Positions 1 to 8,961 of a DNA stretch of 64,000 bases are shown here, in pieces. The DNA is from Hymenobacter terricola. GTDB taxonomy: Bacteria > Bacteroidota > Bacteroidia > Cytophagales > Hymenobacteraceae. How positions within the stretch are numbered: position 1 is the stretch's first letter; each line of letters opens with the position of its first letter. The DNA is taken from NCBI RefSeq assembly GCF_017921975.2, contig NZ_JAGEMO020000023.1, forward strand, positions 1 to 64,000. Reading direction: 5' to 3'. The notes below the pieces were generated by a model, which ran no database searches, had not been told where the DNA came from, and worked only from the letters and a program-made list of their open reading frames with translations. A program made the translations under genes and the position numbers.

Positions 1-117
1 CTCCACGAACAAGCGCGTGTCCTTGGCCGTCACGCCGCAGGCATTCGCTTGGCCCGGCAAGAGTGGCGAAAGGCGTTGCCAGTGCGGGTCGGTCAGGAAT
101 GTGCGGTCTTTTTGCAT
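1..117 (-). CDS. IS5-family transposase, N-terminal part, cut by window edge
   Basis: The minus strand reads 39 codons from an ATG at 117 to the window edge, beginning MQKDRTFLTDPHWQRLSPLL. The opening (a short Thr-Asp-x-x-W stretch followed by LSPLLPG) matches the N-terminal domain of IS5-type transposases (the DUF4096-like domain that precedes a DDE domain). The frame is open to the edge, so the rest of the element should lie to the left of this window. Nothing in the visible part is broken. I could not identify the terminal inverted repeat, which should lie between 118 and about 180. The family call is from memory of similar proteins; an isolated transposase fragment cannot be excluded. 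Confidence 0.7.
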   Translation of the reverse strand, partial: MQKDRTFLTDPHWQRLSPLLPGQANACGVTAKDTRLFVE

Positions 118-219
118 CTTCAAAGCTACCTTAATTGTTCACACGTCCTAGGACTCTCGAAAATAGTTCGGCTCCCAATCCGTAACCCCGCCGTAATGGC
201 CGCTGCCGTGCCGCTGGGC

Positions 220-227
220 TACCTTCG
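220..227 (+). promoter_or_regulatory. Possible -7 promoter element (TAnnTTCG variant)
   Basis: TACCTTCG resembles the Bacteroidota -7 element TAnnTTTG with one change. It lies 41 bases before the ATG of the propeller/phosphoesterase gene. The same variant is seen upstream of the GH3-like gene near 43969. No clear -33 TTG at the usual spacing. Confidence 0.35.
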
Positions 228-268
228 TAGCGGCTGGCGCGGCTGTTTTTTCGCGCGGCCGCCTGCTT

Positions 269-2743
269 ATGCGTTTCCCCGTTGAATACCGCCGTTTTGC
301 CCCGCTTTTACCGCTGCTAACGCTGCTGGCCTGCACCGGCAGCCCCAGCACCAGGCCCGCGCCCGAGGCCCCCGGCGTGCTGCCCGGCCCCATTGCCGGC
401 ACCAGCCAAACCCAGCTGCCCAACGGCTGGAAGCTCAGCCCCGCCGGCACCGCCACCGTCCTCGGCGACCTGCCCATGAACCTGCAAATCAGCCCCGATG
501 GCCGCCTGGCCGCCGTGGTTAACGCCGGCTGGGGCGAAAACTCGGTCCAATTGCTCGATGCCGCCACCGGCCAGCTGCTCGATACCCGCGTGGTGCCGGC
601 CGCCTGGGCCGGCCTCGCCTTCGCCCCCGATGGCCGCACGCTCTACGCCTCGGGTGGCCAGCACAACCGCATTCACTGCTTCAAAATCGAAGGCCAAAAA
701 CTACAGCCCGACAGCGCTTTAGTGCTGGGTGAGAAATGGCCCAAGCAGAAAATCGGTGTGGCCGGGCTCGCCGTCGATGGCCGCCGCCAGCAGCTCTACG
801 CCGTGACGCGGGAGGACAATTCGCTCTACACCTTCGACCTGAAAACGCGCCGGATTCTGCGCACCCTCAAGCTGCCGGCCGAAGCCTACGGCGTCCTGCT
901 CAGCCCCGACGGCGCCCGGCTCTACATCAGCCTCTGGGGCGGCCACGCGGTGGCGATGTACGATGTGGACAAGCAGCAATTGCTGCCCAGCATCACCGTC
1001 GAAAGTCACCCCAACGACCTCGCTCTGACCCGCGACGGCCGCCGCCTGTTCGTGGCCAACGCCAATAGCAACTCCGTTTCCATCATCGATACCCGCCTCG
1101 GCCAGGTCACCGAAACGCTGAATACGGCTCTGTTTCCCACTTCGCCCGTCGGCAGCACGCCCGACGGGGTTAGCCTGAGCGCCGACGACAGCCAGCTCTT
1201 CATCGCCAACGCCGACAACAACTGCCTGGCCGTGTTCGACGTGCGCGACCCCGCCGCCAGCCGGCCGCTGGGCTTCGTGCCTACCGGCTGGTACCCCACG
1301 GCGGTGCGCGTGGCCGGCACCCAGCTGCTGATTACCAACGGCAAAGGCAGTACCTCGCTGGCCAACCCCAACGGCCCCAACCCGGTGCACGACGTGGGCG
1401 AAAAAGGCAAAGGCTACATTGGCGGGCTGCTGAAAAGCTCGCTCTCGCGCCTGCCCGTGCCCGATGCGGCCTCCCTGGCCACGTTCTCGGCCCAGGTCTA
1501 CGCCAACACGCCCTTCACCAAAGCCCGCGAAGCCGCTCCCGAAGTGCCCGCCGGCAATCCCGTGCCCCAGCGCGTGGGCGCCGCCTCGCCCATCAGGCAC
1601 GTCTTCTACATCATCAAGGAAAACCGCACCTACGACCAGGTATTGGGCGATTTGCCGGCCGGCAACGGCGATGCCAGCCTCTGCCTCTTCCCCGAAAAGG
1701 TGACCCCCAACCACCACGCCCTCACGCGGGAGTTTGTGCTGCTCGATAATTTCTACGTCGATGCCGAGGTGAGCGCCGATGGCCACAACTGGAGCACCGC
1801 CGCCTACGCCACCGATTTCGTGGAAAAAAGCTGGCCCAGCAACTACAGCGGCCGGGGCGGCGAGTACGATTTTGAGGGCAACCGGGGCGAGGTAGCCGAG
1901 CCCAAAGACGGCTTCCTGTGGGATTATTGCAAGCGTGCCGGCCACAGCTTCCGCTCCTATGGCGAGTTCGTATTCAAAGGCAAGCCCACCACGCCCTCCA
2001 TCGCCGCCAATTACTGCCATCCCTACCCCGGCTTCGACCTGCACATCAAGGACGTGGACCGCGAGAAAATCTGGGAGCAGGATTTCGACCAGCTGCTGGC
2101 CGCCAACAAGCTACCCGACCTCAGCATCATCCGCCTGCCCAACGACCACACCATGGGTGCCCGCAAGGGCGAACTCAGCCCGCTGAGCTACGCCGCGGAT
2201 AATGATTTGGCCCTTGGCCGGATGATTGAGCACCTTTCGCACAGCGCGGTCTGGAAAGAATCGGTGGTGATGATAGTGGAAGACGACGCCCAGAACGGCC
2301 CCGACCACATCGACGCCCATCGCTCTACGGCCTACCTCATGGGGCCGTACATCCGCCGCCACGCGGTGGTGCACGCCGCCTACACCACGTCCGGCATGCT
2401 GCGCACGCTGGAGCTCATCCTCGGCCTGCCGCCCATGAGCCAGTACGATGCCGCCGCCGTGCCGCTCTGGGCCTGCTTCACCGCCACGCCCAACCTCGCG
2501 CCCTATACTGCCCGCCCGGCTACCACGCCGCAGGACGTGCGCAACACCGCCTTCAACGCCCCCGCCCGCCGCGCCCGGCAGTTCGACATGAGCCGCGAAG
2601 ACGCCGCGCCCGACCTGGCCTTCAATGAGAACATCTGGCAGGCTGTGCGCGGCGAGCATAGCCACATGCCCGCGCCCCGCCGCAGCGCCGCCGTGCGCGA
2701 GGCCAAGGCGGGGCATGAGGAAGAAGAAGGCGACGCTGACTGA
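269..2743 (+). CDS. YncE-like beta-propeller lipoprotein fused to an alkaline-phosphatase-type phosphoesterase domain
   Basis: The 824-residue product begins with a hydrophobic signal ending in a lipobox (LLAC, Cys about residue 22), so it is probably an envelope lipoprotein. Residues about 45-340 show repeated blades with motifs such as SPDGRLAAV, FAPDGRTLYASG, SPDGARLYIS and TRDGRRLFVANANSNSVS, typical of YVTN/YncE propellers. Residues about 440-740 form a phosphoesterase domain: IKENRTYDQVLGDLP, DNFYVDAEVSADGHNWS, and VEDDAQNGPDHIDAHRS, the metal-binding features of the phosphoesterase/alkaline phosphatase superfamily. The tail is charged (GHEEEEGD). This fusion is common in Bacteroidota; the substrate is unknown. 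It stands alone, 65 bases before the next gene. Confidence 0.85.
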   Translation: MRFPVEYRRFAPLLPLLTLLACTGSPSTRPAPEAPGVLPGPIAGTSQTQLPNGWKLSPAGTATVLGDLPMNLQISPDGRLAAVVNAGWGENSVQLLDAATGQLLDTRVVPAAWAGLAFAPDGRTLYASGGQHNRIHCFKIEGQKLQPDSALVLGEKWPKQKIGVAGLAVDGRRQQLYAVTREDNSLYTFDLKTRRILRTLKLPAEAYGVLLSPDGARLYISLWGGHAVAMYDVDKQQLLPSITVESHPNDLALTRDGRRLFVANANSNSVSIIDTRLGQVTETLNTALFPTSPVGSTPDGVSLSADDSQLFIANADNNCLAVFDVRDPAASRPLGFVPTGWYPTAVRVAGTQLLITNGKGSTSLANPNGPNPVHDVGEKGKGYIGGLLKSSLSRLPVPDAASLATFSAQVYANTPFTKAREAAPEVPAGNPVPQRVGAASPIRHVFYIIKENRTYDQVLGDLPAGNGDASLCLFPEKVTPNHHALTREFVLLDNFYVDAEVSADGHNWSTAAYATDFVEKSWPSNYSGRGGEYDFEGNRGEVAEPKDGFLWDYCKRAGHSFRSYGEFVFKGKPTTPSIAANYCHPYPGFDLHIKDVDREKIWEQDFDQLLAANKLPDLSIIRLPNDHTMGARKGELSPLSYAADNDLALGRMIEHLSHSAVWKESVVMIVEDDAQNGPDHIDAHRSTAYLMGPYIRRHAVVHAAYTTSGMLRTLELILGLPPMSQYDAAAVPLWACFTATPNLAPYTARPATTPQDVRNTAFNAPARRARQFDMSREDAAPDLAFNENIWQAVRGEHSHMPAPRRSAAVREAKAGHEEEEGDAD

Positions 2744-2808
2744 ACAAATAGCCGCCATCCGTTTTAAGAGAAAGCGCGCTCATTTGCCGCCCAATTATTC
2801 ACGACTTC

Positions 2809-3471
2809 ATGCAGCTCAACCCCCTCTTCACTTTCCTCTCCGACCTGGCTAAAAACAACGAGCGGCCCTGGTTCCAGGAGCGCAAAGCCACTTACGACCA
2901 ACTCCGCGCCCAGTTTGAGGAAGATGCCGAATTCTGGGCCCGAGAGCTCGCCAAGTCAGACCCCGCGCTGGCCGGGGCCGAGGGCCGCAAAAGCCTCTTC
3001 CGCATCTACCGCGACGTGCGCTTCAGCAAAAACAAAGACCCGTACAAAACGCATTTCTCGGCCTATTTCACGGCCGGTGGCAAGGACATCGAAGCGCCCG
3101 GCTACTATATACAGCTCGGGCCCAACGGCCAGACCATGATTGCCGGCGGCCTTTACATGCCCGACAAAACCCAGCTGGCCGCCATTCGCCAGGAAATTGA
3201 CTACAACGCCGACCAGCTAAAAGCCATTCTGGCCGTGCCCGATTTCCAGCGCTACTTCGGCCCCATGGGCGGCGACAAGCTCAAGAAATCCCCCGCCGCC
3301 TATTCCGTCGACCACCCCGAAATCGAGCTGCTGAAGCACAAATCCTTCACCGCCACCCACCAGATGCCGGATGCCGACGTACTTAGCCACGAGGGTTTTC
3401 GGGAGTATGTGCTGGAGGTATTTCGGGCGATGGTGCCGTTCTGCCAGTTCCTGCGTGGGGCCACGCAGTAG
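2809..3471 (+). CDS. DUF2461 (TIGR02453) family protein
   Basis: A 220-residue protein starting MQLNPLFTFLSDLAKNNERP, with the family hallmarks NNERPWFQERKATYD near the N-terminus, FRIYRDVRFSKNKDPYKTHF around residues 63-84 and a GGLYMPDK segment near 118. These match the DUF2461/TIGR02453 family, whose biochemical role is not established. Length is normal for the family. Its stop codon TAG is part of the GTAG foot of a palindromic repeat (3468-3532), so the reading frame ends exactly where the repeat begins. Confidence 0.85.
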   Translation: MQLNPLFTFLSDLAKNNERPWFQERKATYDQLRAQFEEDAEFWARELAKSDPALAGAEGRKSLFRIYRDVRFSKNKDPYKTHFSAYFTAGGKDIEAPGYYIQLGPNGQTMIAGGLYMPDKTQLAAIRQEIDYNADQLKAILAVPDFQRYFGPMGGDKLKKSPAAYSVDHPEIELLKHKSFTATHQMPDADVLSHEGFREYVLEVFRAMVPFCQFLRGATQ

Positions 3472-3532
3472 CGCGGACTCTGCAGTCCGCGAGTTGAATC
3501 GTTGAACTCGCGGACTACAAAGTCCGCGCTAC
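3468..3532. repeat. REPIN-like palindromic repeat, family A, copy 1
   Basis: GTAG, then a hairpin CGCGGACT-CTGC-AGTCCGCG, a 16-20 base spacer, a second hairpin CGCGGACT-ACAA-AGTCCGCG, then CTAC. The left GTAG supplies the stop of the DUF2461 gene and the right end lies one base from the stop of the convergent DUF6702 gene. It may also act as a terminator-like structure, but has no T-tract. Confidence 0.85.
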
Positions 3533-3533
3533 A

Positions 3534-4040
3534 TCACCACGTCAGCACTTCTTCCTCGTGGCCGCTGCGGAACAGGGCACTCTGCTTTTTAGCCCCGGCT
3601 TCGATGTTGACGATGTTGGCTTCGTCGCCGAAAAGGTCGAGCATCATGGCCTGGCGCAGCTTTATGCCGGGCACTGGTCCCGGTAGCGGCACCTTGCAGT
3701 AGAACCAGTAGCCATCGTTTTCGGACTGCTTGCCCAGCACTTGCAGGGGCAGCGGGGCACCCGCCACCGTGCTTATCTGCAAGGTGCGCTGCAGGTAGGC
3801 GGTGGCCAGGGCCAGCGGCCGGGGGCCGGCATCGGTGAGGTTGACGTGCGTAGGCTGGCCCTGCGAAAGGGCCTTCTCGAAGTCATCGGTAAACACCTTC
3901 ACCGACAACTCCAGCTGCTTCTTGGCGGCGTTGTAGCGCAGCTCCGTGATGGTGGAGTGGTAGGCGTGCAGCGCCGGCGCCGCCCCGGCCAGCGGAAACA
4001 GCAGCAACATGGCGGCGCAGGCAGCAAGTAGGCGCGTCAT
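3534..4040 (-). CDS. DUF6702-like secreted protein
   Basis: About 168 residues from the ATG at 4040, which gives a clean signal peptide (MTRLLAACAAMLLLFPLAGA, with Ala-rich cleavage region). An upstream in-frame ATG at 4079 would start inside a repeat of family B and is unlikely. The mature part contains HAYHSTITELRYN, LELSVKVFTDDFEKAL and a C-terminal HEEEVLTW, a pattern I associate with DUF6702 of Bacteroidota. Role unknown; probably periplasmic or outer-membrane associated. It is convergent with the DUF2461 gene, from which repeat A copy 1 separates it. Confidence 0.65.
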   Translation of the reverse strand: MTRLLAACAAMLLLFPLAGAAPALHAYHSTITELRYNAAKKQLELSVKVFTDDFEKALSQGQPTHVNLTDAGPRPLALATAYLQRTLQISTVAGAPLPLQVLGKQSENDGYWFYCKVPLPGPVPGIKLRQAMMLDLFGDEANIVNIEAGAKKQSALFRSGHEEEVLTW

Positions 4041-4070
4041 TGGGGAGAGAAGAGTGGGTACATAATAGCA

Positions 4071-4175
4071 GAACGTCATGCTGAGCTTGTCGAAGCATCT
4101 CTACCGCGCAACCAACCCATTCAATTGGATTACTACTGCGGGAGAGATGCTTCGGCTTCGCTCAGCATGACGTTC
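4071..4175. repeat. Long palindromic repeat, family B, copy 1
   Basis: Left arm GAACGTCATGCTGAGC...GAAGCATCTC and right arm GAGATGCTTCGG...GCTCAGCATGACGTTC, with a loop of about 40 bases. It fills most of the gap between the DUF6702 gene and the end of rseP. Confidence 0.85.
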
Positions 4176-4196
4176 TGGGTATTTCGTCAGTTTCGG

Positions 4197-5543
4197 CTAG
4201 TGAAACAGCTTCATCACCTGCTTAAAAACAATCACATAAGCCATCAGGGCCAGAATCAGGACGGTGCCCACGCGCTGCGCGCCTTCCAGGAACTTGTCCG
4301 ACGGCTTGCGGCGCAGAATCATTTCGTAGAGCAGGAACACGACGTGGCCGCCGTCCAGCGCCGGAATGGGCAGCAGGTTCATGAAGGCCAGCACCATGCT
4401 CAGGCCGCCGGCCAGGCCCCAGAAGTGCTGCCAGTCCCAGATGCCGCCAAATTGCTGCGCGATTTCGACCGGGCCGCCCAGGCTTTCGGAAGCCGAAGCT
4501 TCGCCGTGCGCGATTTTGCTGAAAGCGCGGGCTTGCAGGCCGATGACGCCAAAGGCCTTGCTCACGCCCTGCGGAATGGACTGCGCCAGCGTGTACTGCC
4601 GGGTGCCGAGGTGCAGCGTCGACTTGCGCTCGAAGCCGATGCGGCCGGAGCTGGTCACGGCCACGTTCAGCGTGAGGGGCTGGCCGCTGCGCTCCACCAC
4701 CACGGGCACCGTCTTGTCCTTGTTGGCCAGCAGGGCGGCTTGCAGCTCATCGAAGAACTGCACCGGCTTCCCGGCTACACTTTTGATATCGTCGCCCACT
4801 TGCAGGCCGGCTTTGGCAGCGTTGCCGCCGGGCGTCACGCGGTCCACGGCGAAGGTTTCGCGGGGGCGCACCAGCAGGCTGTCGGCACTTTGCTTGCCGA
4901 ATTTATCGAGGAAGCCCTTCGGGATTTTGATGTCTTCCAGCTGCCCGTTGCGCTCCACGGTGTAGTAGGAATTGTCGCCGAGAATAACATCGGGGTTGTA
5001 CACGTCGTCGAACTCGTTGAATGGGCGGCCGTTGATTTTCACGATTTTATCGCCCGTGCGGAAACCGATTTCGCGGCCCAACCCGTTGGGCAGGATGCCG
5101 TAGCGCGCCTCCGAAGCCGGCAGAAACGTGTCGCCGTAGTGGAAGGTCATCGCCGCGAAAATGATGACGCCGAGGATGACGTTCATGATGATGCCGCCGA
5201 GCATCACCAGCAGGCGCTGCCAGGCGGGCTTGCCCCGAAACTCGTCGGGCTGCGGCGGGCCGGCCAGGGCCGAGGCGTCCTGCGTCTCGTCAATCATGCC
5301 GTGTATCTGGACGTAGCCGCCCAGCGGGAACCAGCCAATGCCGTATTCCGTCTCGCCGATTTTTTTCTTGAGCAGCGCGAAATTCATCACGCCCGGCATC
5401 GGAAACAGGAAGTCGAAGAAGATATAGAACTTATCGACCCGGATTTTGAAGAGCTTGGCGAAGGCGAAATGGCCGAATTCGTGCAAGCCAACGAGGATAG
5501 AAAGGGCCAGCACAAGCTGGCCAATCATGGTGAGGATAGCCAA
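4197..5543 (-). CDS. rseP: RIP metalloprotease RseP (site-2 protease)
   Basis: The 448-residue protein is a membrane-embedded zinc protease that cuts transmembrane anti-sigma factors and remnant signal peptides. The zinc motif HEFGH lies at residues 21-25 in the first membrane segment, and the second metal-ligand motif (LPIPALDGGH) lies near residue 390 in a late membrane segment. A PDZ-like region is visible in the middle (GGNAAKAGLQVGDDIKSVAG). Length fits the family. dxr lies 132 bases upstream on the same strand, and dxr-rseP pairing is a common arrangement, so the two are probably co-transcribed. Confidence is high from the two metal motifs. Confidence 0.96.
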   Translation of the reverse strand: MAILTMIGQLVLALSILVGLHEFGHFAFAKLFKIRVDKFYIFFDFLFPMPGVMNFALLKKKIGETEYGIGWFPLGGYVQIHGMIDETQDASALAGPPQPDEFRGKPAWQRLLVMLGGIIMNVILGVIIFAAMTFHYGDTFLPASEARYGILPNGLGREIGFRTGDKIVKINGRPFNEFDDVYNPDVILGDNSYYTVERNGQLEDIKIPKGFLDKFGKQSADSLLVRPRETFAVDRVTPGGNAAKAGLQVGDDIKSVAGKPVQFFDELQAALLANKDKTVPVVVERSGQPLTLNVAVTSSGRIGFERKSTLHLGTRQYTLAQSIPQGVSKAFGVIGLQARAFSKIAHGEASASESLGGPVEIAQQFGGIWDWQHFWGLAGGLSMVLAFMNLLPIPALDGGHVVFLLYEMILRRKPSDKFLEGAQRVGTVLILALMAYVIVFKQVMKLFH

Positions 5544-5675
5544 GGGGAAACGAGGGGATTAGAGAGGAAAGTGACAAGCTGGCAGCCAAACAACGGCCCT
5601 TGCCGGGGAATTGCCGAACAATGTTCTGCGCAGCGCTTCCCTCAAATGAGTGACCAAATTTTCAACGCGCCGAAA

Positions 5676-6851
5676 TCAGCCGGCCGAAACCAGCGCTTCG
5701 GCCAGCCGGCGCGTTTCCGCATCGGTGGCCACGAGGTCGGCCAATACCGGCTCCGCAAGGTACGAAACCCGCGCCAGGCACCCGGCCACCAAATCCGACA
5801 TTTGGCGGAAGCCCACCTGCTCGCGCAGGAAGGCGGCCACCGCCACTTCGTTGGCCGCGTTGAGCACGCAGGGCGCGTTGCCGCCCCGCCGCATGGCCCC
5901 GAAGGCAAGCTCCAGGTTGGGGAAGGCGGCGCGGTCGGGCGCTTCGAAGGTGAGGGTGGGGTAGTCGAGAAACGAGAAGCGCGGGAAGGTGTTGGCCAGC
6001 CGCTCGGGGTAGCCGAGGGCATATTGGATGGGCAGTTTCATGTCGGGCAGGCCGAGCTGGGCCTTCAGCGAACCATCCTGGAACTGCACCAGCGAGTGCA
6101 CGATGCTTTGCGGGTGCACCACCACGTCAATCTGCTCGTTGGTGAGGCCAAACAGCCACTTGGCCTCAATCACCTCCAGGCCCTTGTTCATGAGCGAGGC
6201 CGAATCGATGGTGATTTTGGCACCCATGTCCCAGTTGGGGTGCTTCAGGGCCTGGGCCTTGGTCACGGCCTCCATCTGCTGGGCGGTGCGGCCCCGGAAT
6301 GGGCCCCCGGAAGCCGTGAGAATGATTTTCTCAATCGGATTCCGCGCTTCGCCCACCAGACACTGGAAGATGGCCGAGTGCTCCGAATCGACGGGTAGCA
6401 GGCGTACGTTGTGCTGGCGGATGAGGCTGGTAATCAGCTCACCGGCTACTACCAGCGTTTCCTTGTTGGCGAGGGCAATGTCCTTGCCGGCCCGGATAGC
6501 GGCCACCGTGGGCAGCAGTCCGGCATAGCCCATCAGGGCGGTGAGGACGATGTCGATTTCGGGCCGGGTCACCACCTCGGCCAGGGCCGCCGCGCCGGCC
6601 AGGACTTCGGTTTCGGGCTGGTTGGCCAGGGCGGCTTTCAGGGGCTGATAGCAGGCATCATCGCCAATAACCACCACGGCGGGGCGAAACTCCCGGGCCT
6701 GCCGGGCCAGCAGCTCCCATTGCCGCTGCGCGCTCAGCACGGCCACCCGGAACCGGCCGGGCTGCTGCCGCACCACTTCCAGCGCCTGGGTGCCAATGGA
6801 GCCCGTGGCACCCAATAAGGCCAGCGTTTTTACCTCTTTCTTTTCAAGCAT
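5676..6851 (-). CDS. dxr: 1-deoxy-D-xylulose 5-phosphate reductoisomerase
   Basis: Second enzyme of the MEP isoprenoid pathway: converts DXP to MEP with NADPH and a divalent metal. The NADPH-binding start LALLGATGSIGTQALEVV, the substrate/metal segment LPVDSEHSAIFQ, SGGPFRG, and NWDMGAKITIDSASLMNKG are all present. I take the ATG at 6851 (MLEKKEVKTLALLGATG) rather than the in-frame ATG at 6875, because the Rossmann strand normally begins within the first 10-15 residues. About 391 residues, the usual length. It precedes rseP on the same strand. Confidence 0.96.
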   Translation of the reverse strand: MLEKKEVKTLALLGATGSIGTQALEVVRQQPGRFRVAVLSAQRQWELLARQAREFRPAVVVIGDDACYQPLKAALANQPETEVLAGAAALAEVVTRPEIDIVLTALMGYAGLLPTVAAIRAGKDIALANKETLVVAGELITSLIRQHNVRLLPVDSEHSAIFQCLVGEARNPIEKIILTASGGPFRGRTAQQMEAVTKAQALKHPNWDMGAKITIDSASLMNKGLEVIEAKWLFGLTNEQIDVVVHPQSIVHSLVQFQDGSLKAQLGLPDMKLPIQYALGYPERLANTFPRFSFLDYPTLTFEAPDRAAFPNLELAFGAMRRGGNAPCVLNAANEVAVAAFLREQVGFRQMSDLVAGCLARVSYLAEPVLADLVATDAETRRLAEALVSAG

Positions 6852-6905
6852 AATGACGAAACACGGAAACGCCACAAAAGTACGTTCCCGGTGGGCGGCG
6901 CGGTC

Positions 6906-7610
6906 CTACTTCTGCCGCAGCGTAGCCGTCACCAGCTGGTCGAGGCCGGCCACAAGGGCACTTGCTTCGATAGCCACGGCCTCGGCGAGGGGCCCTGGCG
7001 CGGTATCGGCCCGTTCGGATAGCGCCGCGAGGCCCGCCAGCTGCTCGCTCATGGTTCGGTAAATGACTTGCCAGAATACGGCCGTGAGGCCGGAGTGCGG
7101 GCCCAGCACGCGGCGCAGCTCCAGCAGGTGCATCATCAGGCCGGCCAGCTGGGCCAGTAAGTGGCGCTCGGCGGGCGCGAAGTGGCGGGGCAGCCCGTCG
7201 AGCAGGCACAACGTGCCGATGTTGTGGCCGTCGGCCGTGCGCAGGTTGTGGCCGGCGTAGAAGCGCAGGCCCAGCTGCAGGATGAGGGAAAGGTCGACGC
7301 CCGGCGCGCTGCCCTGGTTGAGGTCCTCGAACACGGCCGTGTCTTCCTGCAAAATGGTGGCCGAGCACAGGCTTTGCTCGCGCAGTACGCGCTCAACGAC
7401 CACCGGCAGGTTGTAGGGCGCCTTGATGAGCACCGTGGTTTCTTCCACGATGGTCAGCGTGGTGTTGGCCACGCGAAACAGCCGGGCGGTGGCGGCCACC
7501 ACGTCGTCGAGGATTTTTTCGCTGCGGGCGTCCAGCAGCTGGTAGCGCTCGAGGGCGCGGAGGCGGGCCGCGTCGGTAGCAGGAATCAGGGAGGAAGGTA
7601 GAGCAGTCAC
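6906..7610 (-). CDS. GAF-domain protein
   Basis: 234 residues. The N-terminus ATDAARLRALERYQLLDA followed by LDDVVAATARLFRVANTTLTIV and later FYAGHNLRTADGHNIGTLCL and a helix ending FAPAERHLLAQLAGLMMHLLELR is the standard layout of a stand-alone GAF sensor domain like those that precede histidine kinases. After the GAF domain (about residues 25-165) only a short helical tail follows; no kinase, HD or cyclase domain is present. Ligand unknown. It is divergent from the flavoprotein gene that starts at 7766. Confidence 0.8.
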   Translation of the reverse strand: MTALPSSLIPATDAARLRALERYQLLDARSEKILDDVVAATARLFRVANTTLTIVEETTVLIKAPYNLPVVVERVLREQSLCSATILQEDTAVFEDLNQGSAPGVDLSLILQLGLRFYAGHNLRTADGHNIGTLCLLDGLPRHFAPAERHLLAQLAGLMMHLLELRRVLGPHSGLTAVFWQVIYRTMSEQLAGLAALSERADTAPGPLAEAVAIEASALVAGLDQLVTATLRQK

Positions 7611-7752
7611 GGCGGTAGAAAGGAACGGTGGGCCTTTTGGCAGCGAACAGGTAATCTCAGTACGGTGGGGTAGCGCTTAAAGATATGTAAAATCAAGCAT
7701 CTGCGGCGGCATTGCGGCCAACTTTGTTGCGCCGGCAGCCGAGCGCGCCCGC

Positions 7753-7760
7753 TACCTTTG
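7753..7760 (+). promoter_or_regulatory. -7 promoter element TACCTTTG, apparently leaderless
   Basis: A perfect TAnnTTTG element. It ends five bases before the in-frame GTG at 7766. TTG triplets at about 7724-7729 could serve as the -33 element, although the spacing is a little long. If transcription starts at the usual distance, the message would begin at or next to the start codon. Confidence 0.55.
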
Positions 7761-7765
7761 AAGCC

Positions 7766-8926
7766 GTGCGGACTTCCCCTCCATTTGATTACGATGTAGC
7801 CATCATCGGCGCGGGCCCGGCGGGCACGGCCTGCGCCCTGGCTTTGCGCAAGAGCGGCCGGCGCGTGGCCCTGTTCGACAAGGCCCTGTTCCCCCGCGAC
7901 AAAGTGTGCGGCGATGCCATTCCCGGCCACGCCCTCAAGGCCCTGCGCCAGCTCGACCCCACCTTTGCCGAGGGCCTCTGGCACCTGCAGCCGCTCGATG
8001 CCGTGCGCCAGTCGCGCCTCGTGGCCCCCAACGGCGACAGCCTGTGGATGCGCTGGAAGCTGCCCAGCTTCAATAGCCCGCGTGAGACGTTCGATGCGGC
8101 GCTGCTGGACCTGGTGCGGACCCATTCCACCACCGAAATCCGGGAAAATACCGGCCTGAAATCCCTAAAAATCGAAGCCGGCCAGGTGCGGCTAACCACC
8201 ACGGCCGGCGCGGAAATCACCTGCCAGCTGGTCATCGGCTGCGACGGGGCTAACTCCGTGGTGCGCCGCCAGCTGCTGCCCGCGCCCCTCGACCGCGCCC
8301 ACCACTGCGCCGGCGTGCGGGCCTACTTCGAGAACATAAAAGGGGCCGAAGCCGGCCTCACGGAGTACTTTTTCACCAAAGACTACCTGCAGGGCTACCT
8401 CTGGATTTTTCCCGTGGGCGCGGGCCGCTACAACGTGGGCCTGGGCATGCTGGCAGAAACCGTGGCCCGGCACAAAGTCGATTTGAAAAAGCTGCTGCCC
8501 GAGCTGCTGACGGGCCACCCGGCCTTAGCGGGCCGGTTTGATAATGCGACGCAGCACGGCGGCATTCAGGGTTTCGGCCTGCCGCTGGGCGGCGGGCGCA
8601 CGGTGCCTGTGAGCGGGGCCCGCTTTCTGCTGTGCGGCGACGCGGCCTCGCTCATCGACCCCGTTCAGGGCCACGGCATCGATACGGCCATGCAGAGCGG
8701 TATCCTGGCCGCCGCCCAGGCCGAGGCTTGCTTTGCAAAGCAGGATTTCAGCGCCGAAGCCATGCGGCAGTACGACGCGCAGGTGGCGCTCAAAATCAGC
8801 CGCAAGCTGGCCAAAAGCTACCGCCTCATGCGCTTCCTCAGCAACAAGCCGTGGCTAGTGAACGCGGGGGTGCGCCTGGCCCGCGTGCCCGGCCTCAAGC
8901 CCTGGGTGCAGCGGGCGATAGGGTAG
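7766..8926 (+). CDS. Geranylgeranyl-reductase-family FAD-dependent oxidoreductase
   Basis: An FAD-binding Rossmann start YDVAIIGAGPAGTACALAL and the family motif FPRDKVCGDAIPGHAL place this in the geranylgeranyl reductase / FAD-dependent oxidoreductase group; a second nucleotide-binding segment FLLCGDAASLIDPVQGHGID lies near residue 290. Members reduce isoprenoid chains or act as related hydroxylase-like flavoproteins; the substrate here is not known. I choose GTG at 7766 because it follows a perfect -7 element by five bases and leaves the dinucleotide fold at the normal distance; an ATG at 7712 would lie upstream of that element. About 386 residues. Confidence 0.8.
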   Translation: MRTSPPFDYDVAIIGAGPAGTACALALRKSGRRVALFDKALFPRDKVCGDAIPGHALKALRQLDPTFAEGLWHLQPLDAVRQSRLVAPNGDSLWMRWKLPSFNSPRETFDAALLDLVRTHSTTEIRENTGLKSLKIEAGQVRLTTTAGAEITCQLVIGCDGANSVVRRQLLPAPLDRAHHCAGVRAYFENIKGAEAGLTEYFFTKDYLQGYLWIFPVGAGRYNVGLGMLAETVARHKVDLKKLLPELLTGHPALAGRFDNATQHGGIQGFGLPLGGGRTVPVSGARFLLCGDAASLIDPVQGHGIDTAMQSGILAAAQAEACFAKQDFSAEAMRQYDAQVALKISRKLAKSYRLMRFLSNKPWLVNAGVRLARVPGLKPWVQRAIG

Positions 8927-8961
8927 GGGCAGGCGTTGATTTTTGTAGGTTGAGTGTTCTA

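Noticed and set aside
719..2044. Open frame opposite the propeller/phosphoesterase gene
   Set aside because: Antisense shadow of a protein with clear motifs.
4125..6398. Very long open frame opposite rseP and dxr
   Set aside because: Antisense shadow of two well-supported genes in GC-rich DNA; no domain.
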